Shown: positions 7,442 through 16,385 of the stretch, in pieces | Numbering within the stretch: position 1 is the stretch's first letter | How the letters are laid out: each line of letters starts with the position of its first letter | Source: Flavobacterium glycines | Lineage (GTDB): Bacteria; Bacteroidota; Bacteroidia; Flavobacteriales; Flavobacteriaceae | Direction of reading: 5' to 3' | Length of the DNA: 64,000 nt | Assembly: GCF_900100165.1 (NCBI RefSeq) | Contig: NZ_FNEO01000001.1 | Location: 1,860,001-1,924,000, forward strand | Program-made: the position numbers and the translations under genes | Notes under the pieces: generated by a model | Told to the model about the DNA's origin: nothing | The model's input: the letters and a program-made list of their open reading frames with translations, nothing else | Database searches by the model: none

Positions 7442-8119
7442 CTAAAATTCGTCCGTTTCTAAAGCGCGATTCATGAATTCATTCAGAGGTTTTAATAGTA
7501 TTAATTTCTGACTCATTTTAGAAACAAAGTCTTTTTGTAATACTTCTGAAAAATCTATTTTTTGAATGGTTTCAAAACTTTTCAATTTTAAAAATTCAAT
7601 CGCTGGATGGTCTTTTTCGTAACCTCTTGGTGGAGTTTTTAGTACGCTTTTTTCATTACGGCTAAAATCGCCAAATTCTCTTTTAAAATTAGGCTCATTC
7701 AAAATCGCTTCCAAATCTTCATAGAAAAACGCAATTTCTTTGCGTATTTTTTTCAATTGGTCCGGATCCGGCGAATAAAATCCTCCGGCGATAAAACTGG
7801 CTCCTCTCTCGATATGAATGTAATATCCTGCACGATTTGCGTCTTTTAAACCGGAAGAAAGCCAAACACCCATGTGCGATTTATAAGGTGATTTGTCTTT
7901 AGAAAAACGAATGTCTCTGTTGATTCTAAAAGTACAATTTTTAATTTCAAGCATTTCTAATGCTGGATCCATCGGTTTCATGGCATCGAGGAAATCACTC
8001 ACTAACTGATGGTAGTCTTTTTTATAGGCTTCGTATCTTTTTTTGTTGTCCTGAAACCATTCACGATTGTTATTGGCTCTTAAGTCGTCTAAAAATTGCA
8101 ATGATTCTTTTGTAAGCAT
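7442..8119 (-). CDS. DUF2461 domain-containing protein
   Basis: 225-aa cytosolic protein of the DUF2461 (TIGR02453) family, of unknown biochemical function. Family hallmarks: the N-terminal FLDDLRANNNREWFQDNKKRYE, the segment FRINRDIRFSKDKSPYKSHM with conserved RDxRFSxDKxPYK, and GASFIAGGFYSPDPDQLKKIR. The domain occupies the whole protein. It sits 30 bp downstream of the rhodanese gene on the same strand and may be co-transcribed with it. The family call is firm; the role is not known. Confidence 0.92.
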   Translation of the reverse strand: MLTKESLQFLDDLRANNNREWFQDNKKRYEAYKKDYHQLVSDFLDAMKPMDPALEMLEIKNCTFRINRDIRFSKDKSPYKSHMGVWLSSGLKDANRAGYYIHIERGASFIAGGFYSPDPDQLKKIRKEIAFFYEDLEAILNEPNFKREFGDFSRNEKSVLKTPPRGYEKDHPAIEFLKLKSFETIQKIDFSEVLQKDFVSKMSQKLILLKPLNEFMNRALETDEF

Positions 8120-8149
8120 TAGGGATGTTTTTTGGTTGTTGTAGGGTTT

Positions 8150-8539
8150 TTATTTTGCTGTTTTGGCTTCGGCGCTCCATTTAAGGAAGCCTCCATCTAA
8201 ATTATAGATTTTTTTGAATCCTAATGCTTCCAGTTTTTCGGATGCTTTTAAGCTTCGTTTGCCACTTCGACAATACACATAAACAGCCTTGTTTTTATCG
8301 AATTTTTCAGCATTTTTAACAAAGTTTTCTCCTTGCCAATCCACATTTATAGCATTCTCAATATGTCCTTCGGCAAATTCTTCCGGAGTACGGACATCCA
8401 GTATTTGTGGTTTTTTGTTTGTCTGTATTTCTTTTGCGAAAGCAGGAACTGCAACTGTTTTAATCTTTGTTGCCGTTTGGGCGTTGGCAAAAAATAGTGT
8501 AAATATCAGGGCTAGCGAGAATAAGAATTTGATTTTCAT
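8150..8539 (-). CDS. Secreted single-domain rhodanese
   Basis: 129 aa. An N-terminal signal peptide (MKIKFLFSLALIFTLFFANA, cleavage before QTAT) sends it to the periplasm. The rhodanese domain covers about residues 30-125 with the opening ILDVRTPEEFAEGHIENAIN and the active-site loop VYCRSGKRS, whose Cys would carry the persulfide. It resembles GlpE/PspE-type thiosulfate sulfurtransferases, but the physiological sulfur donor and acceptor are not evident. DUF2461 lies directly downstream. Confidence 0.92.
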   Translation of the reverse strand: MKIKFLFSLALIFTLFFANAQTATKIKTVAVPAFAKEIQTNKKPQILDVRTPEEFAEGHIENAINVDWQGENFVKNAEKFDKNKAVYVYCRSGKRSLKASEKLEALGFKKIYNLDGGFLKWSAEAKTAK

Positions 8540-8608
8540 TGGATTTGATTTTATATAGTATCAAAAATAGTTAAAACGACAGACTTTAATAGATTTAATA
8601 ATAAAATT

Positions 8609-8707
8609 TTAACCGCAGATTACACAGATTATCACTGATTTTTTCTTTTTCTTTACTAAAAAAACTTAGTGAACTTTGCGGAAAACTTTGTGTCCTTTGT
8701 GGTTAAA
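8609..8707. repeat. Fold-back intergenic repeat (CCGCAAAG family)
   Basis: Fills the gap between recF and the rhodanese gene. It opens TTAACCGCAGATTACACAG and closes GTGTCCTTTGTGGTTAAA; the ends are inverted versions of each other. CTTTGCGGAAAACTTTGTG is shared in style with the copies at 7319 and 16281. Confidence 0.65.
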
Positions 8708-8713
8708 ATAAAA

Positions 8714-9793
8714 TTATAAGTTAAATATTTTATACGACTGATGAGTCAATTTTACAATAGCTTCGGTACGTTCAGGATGAGTGTCTGAAATAAAAAGTTG
8801 CCCAAAAGTATCGGAATTGACCATTTCGACAATTTTAGCAACACGGGTTTCATCTAATTTGTCAAAAATATCATCAAATAATAAAATTGGTTTTACGCCA
8901 CTTTGTTTCTTCAGGAATTCAAACTGAGCCAGTTTTAAGGCAATCAGAAAAGATTTTTGTTGTCCTTGTGAGCCAAATTTTTTGATGGGATGATTATCGA
9001 TTTCAAAAGATAAATCGTCTTTATGGATTCCCATACTGGTGTAATGTAAGGCTCGGTCTTTATTGATATTTTGCTGTAAAAGTGTCAATAAATCATTTTC
9101 AAATAAATGACTTTCGTACACTAGCTGCACTGATTCCTGAGAATCGGTAATGGCGTGATGGTGTTTGTTGAAAATCGGAATAAACTCAGCGATAAACTCT
9201 TTTCTTTTTTCGAAAATGTATTTCCCAAAATCGTTGAGTTGCTCATTATATATAGATAAGGTATCGTTGTCAAAAACATGATTCAGGGCAAAATATTTCA
9301 ACAAGGCGTTGCGCTGACTCATCACTTTTTGGTACTGAATCAATTGTTGCAAATAGTGTGAATCGAGTTGGGAAATAATGCTGTCAATAAACTTTCGGCG
9401 GGTTTCGCTGCCTTCGATAATCAAATCCCTGTCGGCCGGGGAAATAATCACGAGCGGAATAAAACCAATATGATCGGAGAATTTATCATAAGCTTTGCCG
9501 TTGCGTTTCAGTACTTTTTTTTGTCCTTTTTTTAAACTGCAAACCAGTTGTTCGCTTCGTTCATTTTTAATGAATTCGGCATCAATAACGAAAAACTCTT
9601 CACCGTGTTTGATATTTTGAACCGCTAAGGGGTTAAAGTAACTTTTTCCGTAGGACAAATGGTAAATAGCGTCCAGAACATTGGTTTTGCCAATGCCGTT
9701 TTTACCCACAAAACAGATGATTTTACCATCAAATTCGAAACTGGCTTCCGAAAAATTTTTATAATTGAATAAAGAAATTTTTTTTAAATACAT
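8714..9793 (-). CDS. recF: DNA replication/repair protein RecF
   Basis: SMC/ABC-type ATPase that with RecO and RecR loads RecA at gapped DNA. 359 aa, normal length. Walker A GKNGIGKT at residues 30-37, the ABC signature region [18 protein letters not shown], and Walker [17 protein letters not shown]. The N-terminal [20 protein letters not shown] matches the family start. It is not beside dnaA/dnaN, which is usual in this phylum. The upstream gap is 242 bp and divergent to the membrane TPR gene. Confidence 0.97.
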   Translation of the reverse strand: MYLKKISLFNYKNFSEASFEFDGKIICFVGKNGIGKTNVLDAIYHLSYGKSYFNPLAVQNIKHGEEFFVIDAEFIKNERSEQLVCSLKKGQKKVLKRNGKAYDKFSDHIGFIPLVIISPADRDLIIEGSETRRKFIDSIISQLDSHYLQQLIQYQKVMSQRNALLKYFALNHVFDNDTLSIYNEQLNDFGKYIFEKRKEFIAEFIPIFNKHHHAITDSQESVQLVYESHLFENDLLTLLQQNINKDRALHYTSMGIHKDDLSFEIDNHPIKKFGSQGQQKSFLIALKLAQFEFLKKQSGVKPILLFDDIFDKLDETRVAKIVEMVNSDTFGQLFISDTHPERTEAIVKLTHQSYKIFNL

Positions 9794-10005
9794 TTTGTGG
9801 TCTGCTGCTGTGCCGTATTTGCTGTTTTTGTTAAGGTTTTTAAAACAGGCTGCAAATTATTGAAAAATATCGATATAAATGGCTTTTGACGCTTTTCTGT
9901 TTCAAAAAAAGCCAGGCTTAATTTGATAGAATTTCAATAGAGTAAAAATATTTTCGATTTAGATATAAAATATTAGTTTTTATGTGTGAGTTTCAATAAA
10001 AATTT

Positions 10006-10013
10006 TATTTTTG
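10006..10013 (+). promoter_or_regulatory. -7 element TATTTTTG
   Basis: Matches the Bacteroidota TAnnTTTG -7 box, 22 bp before the ATG at 10036. No convincing TTG at the -33 position is seen. Confidence 0.45.
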
Positions 10014-10035
10014 CGGTTCACTAAATTATTTTTAA

Positions 10036-10809
10036 ATGGCTACGTACAATAAAAGAGGATATAAAGCACCAAAAGAGAAAGAAGTAAAAGAGACAGTAGA
10101 AGAAGTTGTAATTGACGAAAAAAACAGTACAACAGCTGAGGTTTTTTCTAAATTAGATGAAACTGCATCAAAAACGGAAGACTGGGTAGCTAAAAACCAA
10201 AAAATAATTATTGGTGTAGTAGGAGCTATTGCTTTATTAACAGTGGGTTATTTAAGTTTTCAGAAATTTGTTACTGAACCTAAAGAAGAGGAAGCTGCCA
10301 GTGAAATGTTTGTAGCACAACAAAATTTCCAACAAGCTGTTGATGGAGTAGCTAGTGATTCGTTATATAAATTAGCTTTGAATGGTTCAGAAGGGAAATT
10401 CGGATTTGTTAAAATAGCTGATGAGTATTCGGGGACTTCAGCCGGAAACCTTGCTAATTATTATGCAGGTCTTGCTTATTTGAATACAGGAAAATATGCT
10501 GAGGCTATTGATTATTTAGGCAAATTCAACTCAGAGGATATTGTTTTAAATGCTTTGGCAAAAGGAGCTATCGGTGATGCTTATTCAGAGAAAAAACAGG
10601 ATAAAGAAGCTTTAGAATATTATGTTAAAGCGGCTGAGTCTAATAAAAATGACTTTACTACGCCACGCTTTTTGTTAAAAGCAGGAAAAACTGCTTTGGC
10701 TTTAGGGCAAAAAGAGGATGCTTTGAAGTACTTTACAGATATTAAAGAAAACTACGAAAATGCTCCTGAGGCAGCTTCAGTTGATGCATTGATTGGTTTA
10801 TCTCAATAA
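10036..10809 (+). CDS. Membrane-anchored TPR-like protein (YfgM-like)
   Basis: 257 aa. A charged cytosolic N-terminus (KAPKEKEVKETVEEVVIDEK), one transmembrane helix at about residues 57-75 (KIIIGVVGAIALLTVGYLSF), then a periplasmic helical domain with TPR-like units (AGLAYLNTGKYAEAIDYLGKF, KGAIGDAYSEKKQDKEALEYY, LKAGKTALALGQKEDALKYF). This matches the topology of YfgM/PF09976, a periplasmic ancillary factor of the Sec translocon. The same gene commonly precedes ribH in flavobacteria (recalled, not tested). The hairpin after it suggests it is transcribed alone. Confidence 0.8.
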   Translation: MATYNKRGYKAPKEKEVKETVEEVVIDEKNSTTAEVFSKLDETASKTEDWVAKNQKIIIGVVGAIALLTVGYLSFQKFVTEPKEEEAASEMFVAQQNFQQAVDGVASDSLYKLALNGSEGKFGFVKIADEYSGTSAGNLANYYAGLAYLNTGKYAEAIDYLGKFNSEDIVLNALAKGAIGDAYSEKKQDKEALEYYVKAAESNKNDFTTPRFLLKAGKTALALGQKEDALKYFTDIKENYENAPEAASVDALIGLSQ

Positions 10810-10828
10810 TATAAATTAGTATTTAAAG

Positions 10829-10872
10829 ATTGGTGATTGCAGGGAATTGTACTTGTAATCACCAATTTTTAT
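10829..10872 (+). terminator. Rho-independent terminator after the TPR protein gene
   Basis: ATTGGTGATT and AATCACCAAT form a perfect 10-bp stem around an 18-nt loop and are followed by a T-rich tract. Lies between the TPR gene and ribH. Confidence 0.8.
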
Positions 10873-10905
10873 TTATAAATTGAAAGTTTAAAAAATACAT
10901 TTGAT

Positions 10906-11481
10906 ATGGCAACGATTAATAAGAATTTATCTGTTTACGACAAGAGTGCACTTCCTAGTGCGAAGGATTTTCGTTTTGGAGTTGTAGTTTCGGAGTGGAA
11001 CGAAAACATCACAGAGGGTTTGTATAAAGGAGCTGAAGAGGCTTTGTTAGACAATGAAGTACCGGCGGAAAATATTATTCGATGGAATGTTCCGGGAAGT
11101 TTTGAGTTGATTTATGGAGCTAAGAAAATGTTGCAAACTCAAAAAGTGGATGCTGTAATTGCGATAGGTTGTGTGATTCAGGGACAAACAAAGCATTTTG
11201 ATTTTGTATGTGAAGGAGTGACACAGGGGATTAAAGATTTGAATGTGCAAACGGATATTCCGGTAATTTTTTGTGTATTGACTGATAATACCATGCAGCA
11301 ATCCATTGACAGAAGTGGCGGAATTCATGGTAATAAAGGGACTGAAGCGGCTATTGCAGCCATCAAAATGGCTTACATTCGTCAGCAGGCTTCGTTAACA
11401 CATGGATTTGCCAGTCAAAACTTATTGACTTCAGGTGCGATTCAATTAGACGAGGGTACACCTTTGGAATTAAAAGAGTAA
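10906..11481 (+). CDS. ribH: 6,7-dimethyl-8-ribityllumazine synthase
   Basis: Condenses 5-amino-6-ribitylamino-uracil with 3,4-dihydroxy-2-butanone-4-phosphate, the penultimate step of riboflavin synthesis. 191 aa. Family motifs: FGVVVSEWNENITEGLYKGA, VPGSFELIYGAKKM, AVIAIGCVIQGQTKHFDFVC and PVIFCVLTDNTMQQSIDRSG. The last ~35 residues (ASLTHGFASQNLLTSGAIQL) extend beyond the usual ~155-aa core and may affect capsid assembly; an extension of this sort is common in the phylum as far as I recall. No FMN riboswitch is visible in the short leader. Confidence 0.95.
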   Translation: MATINKNLSVYDKSALPSAKDFRFGVVVSEWNENITEGLYKGAEEALLDNEVPAENIIRWNVPGSFELIYGAKKMLQTQKVDAVIAIGCVIQGQTKHFDFVCEGVTQGIKDLNVQTDIPVIFCVLTDNTMQQSIDRSGGIHGNKGTEAAIAAIKMAYIRQQASLTHGFASQNLLTSGAIQLDEGTPLELKE

Positions 11482-11502
11482 ACAACTAAATAATTCAGAA
11501 TG

Positions 11503-11541
11503 AAACCTATACTGTTTTTGTTAAATAGTATGGGTTTTTTT
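11503..11541 (+). terminator. Rho-independent terminator after ribH
   Basis: AAACCTATACT pairs with AGTATGGGTTT (one G-T pair) around a 13-nt loop, with a following T run. Confidence 0.75.
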
Positions 11542-11587
11542 GTTTTATTTATGATTGGCAAAGACATAAAACCCCATGGAAATTTGT

Positions 11588-11595
11588 TAAATTTG
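11588..11595 (+). promoter_or_regulatory. -7 element TAAATTTG of mutL
   Basis: Good match to TAnnTTTG, 38 bp before the mutL ATG and downstream of the ribH terminator. The -33 half is not obvious. Confidence 0.45.
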
Positions 11596-11633
11596 TGCAC
11601 CTTTGTTTTTAAACTAATAAATTATATTTTTCA

Positions 11634-13529
11634 ATGTCGAGTATAATTCAGTTGCTTCCTGATCATGTTGCTAACCAAATAGCTGCTGGAGAAGTGGTTC
11701 AGAGACCGGCTTCGGTAGTCAAAGAATTGCTTGAAAATGCAGTTGATGCTAATGCAACAGATATCAAGTTGATTATAAAAGATGCTGGGAAATCCTTGGT
11801 TCAGGTAATTGACAATGGAAAAGGAATGAATGTGACTGATGCGCGTTTGTGTTTTGCACGTCATGCTACTTCCAAAATTCGTCATGCCGAAGATTTGTTT
11901 AGTCTGCATACCAAAGGTTTTCGCGGTGAAGCCTTGGCTTCTATTGCGGCGATTGCTCATGTGGAAATGAAAACCAAGCAGGATCAGGAGGAATTAGGGA
12001 CACAAATTGTTATCGAAGGGAGTAAATTTGTTTCTCAGGAATCGGCGGTGTTGCCTAAAGGCACTTCATTTGCGGTTAAAAATTTGTTTTTTAATATTCC
12101 TGCCCGCCGTAATTTCCTAAAGTCGGATACCGTAGAATATAGGCATATTATTGATGAGTTTCAACGAGTGGCTTTGGCTCACCCGAATATCCATTTTACT
12201 TTTTACCACAATGGAAGTGAAATGTTCAATTTGCCTACTTCGACTTTAAGACAACGTGTGGTGAATGTTTTTTCGGGAAAAACCAATGAAAAATTAGTTC
12301 CTGTTCAGGAAGAAACAGAAATCGTATCGATTCAGGGATTTGTAAGCAAACCTGAATTTGCTAAAAAAAACAGAGGTGAGCAGTTTTTCTTTGTCAATGA
12401 CCGATTTATAAAAAGCGGTTATTTGCATCATGCGGTAATGGCGGCTTATGATGGAATTCTGAAAGAAGGAGCACAGCCGAGTTATTTTTTATATTTGACG
12501 GTTCCTGCCAATTCTATTGATATCAATATTCATCCTACCAAAACTGAAATCAAGTTTGATGATGAAAGCGCCTTATATGCTATTTTAAGAGCTTCAATCA
12601 AACACAGTTTGGGACAGTTTAATGTAGCGCCGGTTTTGGATTTCGACAGGGATGCTAACTTGGATACTCCTTATCATTATAAAGATCTAGAAGGAGTGAC
12701 ACCTACTATTCAGGTGGACAGCACGTTTAATCCTTTTGCAGATGATAAAGTTAATAAACATTATGCAGGGTCAGGTTCGGGTTCGGGTTCTTCAAGTTCA
12801 GGTTCTTCTTCCGGTTACAGAAAGCCTGCTGCAACGGCCAGTTGGGAAAGTCTATATGTAGGTTTAAAACAAGAATCAGAATTTCCGACAGAAAGTGCTG
12901 AGATTTCTTTTGAAAGTGAAGAAGTGACAGCTTCTTTATTCAATGACGAAGAAGTAGAGCATGCGGTTCAAAATGTGTATCAAATTCATAAAAAATATAT
13001 TGTTTCTCCTATCAAGTCTGGAATGGTAATTGTGGATCAACAGCGTGCGCATCAGCGGGTTTTGTACGAACAATTTTTGGCTAATATGACCGTACATCAG
13101 GCATCGAGTCAACAGTTGTTGTTTCCGTTGAATTTGTATTTTTCGTCTGGCGAAATGGAATTGATTGCCGAGTTGAAACTTTCATTGATAAACACTGGGT
13201 TTGTTTTCGAAGATACGAATGATGATCATGTGGTAATTTCTGGAATTCCGGTAAATGTTACCGAGAGTGAAGTTTCGATGCTTTTAGAGCAGTTATTGAG
13301 CGATTTGCAGGATGGAATTCCTGAGAATAGTTTTAGTCAAAACGATACCATTGCCAAGTCGATGGCAAAAAGCTTAGCTGTAAAAACAGGTACAAGTTTA
13401 ACGATAAAAGAACAGGAGAATTTAGTAAATGGTCTTTTTGCCTGCAAAGACCCAAATGTGTCTCCATTTCATAAACCTACTTTCATCACAATGCGTGTGG
13501 AAGATATTGATAAAAAATTTGCTATATGA
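11634..13529 (+). CDS. mutL: DNA mismatch repair protein MutL
   Basis: Links mismatch recognition by MutS to strand removal. 631 aa. The N-terminal GHKL ATPase is intact: ELLENAVDANATDI, IDNGKGM, TKGFRGEALASIAAI; then the S5-like domain with VNDRFIKS and NIHPTKTEIKF. A low-complexity Gly/Ser linker (GSGSGSSSSGSSSG, near residues 380-395) precedes the C-terminal dimer domain. The endonuclease motif DQHAxxExxxxE is eroded: residues 468-479 read DQQRAHQRVLYE, and the C-terminal metal motif normally like CPHGRPT reads SPFHKPT. The 3' end overlaps the first rhomboid gene by 4 bp (ATGA). Confidence 0.96.
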   Translation: MSSIIQLLPDHVANQIAAGEVVQRPASVVKELLENAVDANATDIKLIIKDAGKSLVQVIDNGKGMNVTDARLCFARHATSKIRHAEDLFSLHTKGFRGEALASIAAIAHVEMKTKQDQEELGTQIVIEGSKFVSQESAVLPKGTSFAVKNLFFNIPARRNFLKSDTVEYRHIIDEFQRVALAHPNIHFTFYHNGSEMFNLPTSTLRQRVVNVFSGKTNEKLVPVQEETEIVSIQGFVSKPEFAKKNRGEQFFFVNDRFIKSGYLHHAVMAAYDGILKEGAQPSYFLYLTVPANSIDINIHPTKTEIKFDDESALYAILRASIKHSLGQFNVAPVLDFDRDANLDTPYHYKDLEGVTPTIQVDSTFNPFADDKVNKHYAGSGSGSGSSSSGSSSGYRKPAATASWESLYVGLKQESEFPTESAEISFESEEVTASLFNDEEVEHAVQNVYQIHKKYIVSPIKSGMVIVDQQRAHQRVLYEQFLANMTVHQASSQQLLFPLNLYFSSGEMELIAELKLSLINTGFVFEDTNDDHVVISGIPVNVTESEVSMLLEQLLSDLQDGIPENSFSQNDTIAKSMAKSLAVKTGTSLTIKEQENLVNGLFACKDPNVSPFHKPTFITMRVEDIDKKFAI

Positions 13530-14275
13530 TGAATATAACTCCAATTGTTAAGCAATTAATAATAATTAATATTCTTTTTTTTATAGGAACATTGATGGTT
13601 GGTGATCCGGCATATCAAATGTTAGCGATGTTTTTTCCGGAAAATTCAAATTTTCATTTTTGGCAGCCTTTAACGCATATGTTCATGCATGGAGGATTTG
13701 CTCATATTGCTTTTAATATGTTTGCTTTATACTCTTTTGGTTCAACATTAGAGCATTTTTGGGGTGAAAAGAAATTTTTGTTTTTTTATATTTCCTGTGG
13801 ATTAGGGGCTGTATTGGTAAATACTGCAGTAAACTATTATTATTTTCAAGACGGATTAAGTGTTTTGATGAATCAGGGTTTTTCAAAAGAGGAAGTTATA
13901 GCTGTTTTAAATGGAAAAGCAAATGGTGATCTTGCCCCATTATTGAATGGCATGGATTTTAAAAAATTTATAGAAGCTTATTTTGGAACTGTGGTAGGTG
14001 CTTCAGGTGCTATTTATGGTTTGTTAGTTGCTTTTGCTTTTATGTTTCCTAATGCAGAGTTGGGAATTATGTTTATTCCTGTACCGGTTAAAGCCAAATA
14101 TTTTGTTCCTGTTTATATGCTGCTTTTCGATGGTTTTTTTGGAATCTTCGGTAATTCATTGATGGGAATCGAGTCTGGAATAGCGCATTATGCACACATT
14201 GGCGGTGCATTATTTGGTTTTTTGATTATGTGGTATTGGAAGAAAAACCAGTTTAACAGTAACCGTTGGAATTAA
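13526..14275 (+). CDS. Rhomboid family intramembrane serine protease
   Basis: Polytopic inner-membrane protease cutting transmembrane substrates. 249 aa with six or more hydrophobic helices. Helix 2 motif HMFMHGGFAHIAFNMFAL, catalytic Ser160 in GASGAIYG and catalytic His224 in HIGGALFGF form the Ser-His dyad. An unusual soluble insert of about 45 residues (GLSVLMNQGFSKEEVIAVLN) separates helices before the Ser helix. It starts within the last codons of mutL, so it is translationally coupled to it, and is followed 40 bp later by a second rhomboid gene. Confidence 0.94.
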   Translation: MMNITPIVKQLIIINILFFIGTLMVGDPAYQMLAMFFPENSNFHFWQPLTHMFMHGGFAHIAFNMFALYSFGSTLEHFWGEKKFLFFYISCGLGAVLVNTAVNYYYFQDGLSVLMNQGFSKEEVIAVLNGKANGDLAPLLNGMDFKKFIEAYFGTVVGASGAIYGLLVAFAFMFPNAELGIMFIPVPVKAKYFVPVYMLLFDGFFGIFGNSLMGIESGIAHYAHIGGALFGFLIMWYWKKNQFNSNRWN

Positions 14276-14315
14276 TTTAGTAAAGGAGTTAAAAACCACT
14301 TTAGAAAAAATCTCA

Positions 14316-15188
14316 ATGAATATTTTAGACGACTTAAAAATGCAATACAAGTTAGGAGGAATCGCTAATAGATTAATCTATTGGAATGTGGCTTGTTTCT
14401 TGATTTCATTTGTTTTTCCGGGATTATTTCGATTGTTTGGAGTAGAAGTAAATATTTTGCAATATGTTAGTTTGTCTTCTAATCCGGCAGATTTATTATG
14501 GAAGCCCTGGTCATTTATCAGCTATTCTTTCTTTCATTCTGATTTTTTTCACATTTTATTCAATATGCTGGTGCTTAATTTTGCCAGTCAGTTGTTTTTA
14601 ACTTTTTTTACACAAAAACAGTTTTTAGGCTTGTATTTGTTGAGTGCTGTTTTTGCGGGAGCGGTATTTGTAGGTAGTTATTTGATGATGAATATTAGTG
14701 CTCCTATGATAGGTGCTTCGGCGGCTATAATGGCTGTTTTGATGGCTGTTACTGTTTGCCAGCCTTTAATGCCGGTTCGGTTACTTTTGATAGGAAATGT
14801 AAAATTATGGCATATTACAGCAGTTTTGCTTATACTGGATTTGATGCAATTGCGTTTAGAGAATATGGGTGGTCATATTTCGCATTTGGCGGGTGCTTTT
14901 TTTGGATTCGTCTATATGAAAGCTTTACAAAACGGTACCGATATGAGTGTGATTGTGACTAAAATTATTGATTTTTTTGCCAATGGTTTCAAAAGATCAC
15001 CATCGACACCTTTTAAAAAAGTTCATAAAAATTATTCTAAACCGGTTGAAAAACGAACTGCATCCAGAATTGTAACAAAAGATAAAACACAACAACAAAT
15101 TGACGAGATTTTGGACAAAATCAGTCAGTCCGGTTATGATAGTTTAACTAAAGAGGAAAAGGATTTTTTATTCAAATCGGGTAAATAA
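14316..15188 (+). CDS. Rhomboid family intramembrane serine protease (second copy)
   Basis: 290 aa. Rhomboid core in residues ~15-210: HSDFFHILFNMLVL in helix 2, Ser135 in IGASAAIM, and His190 in HISHLAGAFFGF, so the dyad is conserved. A C-terminal cytosolic tail of about 75 charged residues ends in DEILDKISQSGYDSLTKEEKDFLFK, a short motif often found at the end of Bacteroidota rhomboids. It is paralogous to the preceding gene, and the two probably form an operon with mutL and the downstream EEP protein. Confidence 0.94.
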   Translation: MNILDDLKMQYKLGGIANRLIYWNVACFLISFVFPGLFRLFGVEVNILQYVSLSSNPADLLWKPWSFISYSFFHSDFFHILFNMLVLNFASQLFLTFFTQKQFLGLYLLSAVFAGAVFVGSYLMMNISAPMIGASAAIMAVLMAVTVCQPLMPVRLLLIGNVKLWHITAVLLILDLMQLRLENMGGHISHLAGAFFGFVYMKALQNGTDMSVIVTKIIDFFANGFKRSPSTPFKKVHKNYSKPVEKRTASRIVTKDKTQQQIDEILDKISQSGYDSLTKEEKDFLFKSGK

Positions 15189-15231
15189 TGGTTTGAAGTT
15201 TGTGGAGACTTTGGACATTAAATAAAATAAA

Positions 15232-16278
15232 ATGAAAAATCTTTCGTGGTTTAACAGAGGGATGTTTGTTTTAAACATTATCCTTATTGTCGTTACTTTT
15301 ATCGCTTATGTGTTGCCGTTTTTGGCACCAAAAATCTTTCCTTTATTGTCGGTATTGACTTTGTTTATGCCTGTATTTTTCGTTTTAAATTCTTTCTTTT
15401 TCGTGTATTGGGCGGTTCAACTCAAAAAAAGAATGATGATGTCCGGTTTGGCACTTTTAATCGGAATAACGTTTATCAATAAATTTTATAAATTTTCAAA
15501 CAAGGAATATCCTGAAAGTGAAAAAGATTTTGTGGTGATGAGCTACAATGTCAGGCTGTTTAACTTGTTTAAATGGCAAAACAGGGATGATATTCCGGAA
15601 ACGATATTAGAGTTTATAAATGATAAGAATCCCGATATTGTGTGTATTCAGGAGTATTCTAATTCGGCTCACGTTGATTTGAAAGTGTATCCGCATCGTG
15701 CTATTTTTATGGAAGGAAAGCAAATTAAAACCGGACAGGCTATTTTTTCCAAGTTTCCAATTATTGAAGAGGGGAAAATTTCTTTTCCCAATTCAAACAA
15801 CAATGTAGTTTATGCCGATATAAAGAAAGGGAAAGATATTATCAGGGTTTATGATATGCAGTTACAATCGATTAAGATTTCGCCTGATGTGAACGAGATT
15901 TCCGAAAATATTGATGTGATTAATAAACAAAAATCACAGCTGTTGTTTTTTAGAATTAGTAAGGCTTTTAAACAGCAGCAACAACAGGCTGAAATTTTGA
16001 GGGATAATTTGAAAGAATGCCATTATCCGGTTATCATTTGTGGTGATATGAATAACAGTGCCTTTTCGTATGTATATCGCATTATAAAAGGTAGTTTTAA
16101 AGACGCGTTTGAAGAGGCAGGAAAGGGTTTTGGTCAAACCTATCGTTTTAAATATTATCCTGCTCGAATTGACTATATTTTTGCCGACAGAGAGATGAAG
16201 GTCAAAAAGTTTGAAACTTTTCCTGAATTTGATAATTCAGATCATTTCCCAATCATGGCAAAGCTTTCGTTGGAATAA
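15232..16278 (+). CDS. Membrane-anchored endonuclease/exonuclease/phosphatase (EEP) family protein
   Basis: 348 aa. Two or three N-terminal membrane helices (residues ~8-85), then an EEP domain (~95-348): VMSYNVRLFNLF with the conserved Asn, PDIVCIQEYSNS with the metal-binding Glu, ICGDMNNSAFSYVY with the Asp/Asn pair, and NSDHFPIMAKL with the terminal Asp-His. The catalytic set looks complete. The EEP fold covers nucleases, sphingomyelinases and inositol phosphatases; membrane attachment hints at a phospho-lipid or envelope substrate, but this is not determined. It lies 43 bp after the second rhomboid, on the same strand. Confidence 0.9.
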   Translation: MKNLSWFNRGMFVLNIILIVVTFIAYVLPFLAPKIFPLLSVLTLFMPVFFVLNSFFFVYWAVQLKKRMMMSGLALLIGITFINKFYKFSNKEYPESEKDFVVMSYNVRLFNLFKWQNRDDIPETILEFINDKNPDIVCIQEYSNSAHVDLKVYPHRAIFMEGKQIKTGQAIFSKFPIIEEGKISFPNSNNNVVYADIKKGKDIIRVYDMQLQSIKISPDVNEISENIDVINKQKSQLLFFRISKAFKQQQQQAEILRDNLKECHYPVIICGDMNNSAFSYVYRIIKGSFKDAFEEAGKGFGQTYRFKYYPARIDYIFADREMKVKKFETFPEFDNSDHFPIMAKLSLE

Positions 16279-16280
16279 TT

Positions 16281-16382
16281 TTTAAGCCACGAATTCACCA
16301 ATTTTTAACCGCAAAGTCAACAAGGGTTTTCGCAAAGTTCACAAAACTTAAAAATTAATTTGTGAATTTGCGGTAAAATTTT
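16281..16382. repeat. Fold-back intergenic repeat (CCGCAAAG family)
   Basis: Lies between the convergent EEP and wbqC genes. TTTTTAACCGCAAAGTCAAC and CGCAAAGTTCACAAAACTT on the left, TTTGTGAATTTGCGGTAAAA on the right. It can fold into a long imperfect hairpin and may serve as the shared terminator. Confidence 0.7.
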
Positions 16383-16385
16383 TAG

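Noticed and set aside
12766..12825. Frameshift or assembly error at the Gly/Ser-rich stretch of mutL
   Set aside because: The reading frame stays open and the domains on both sides are in frame; low-complexity linkers here are normal for MutL.
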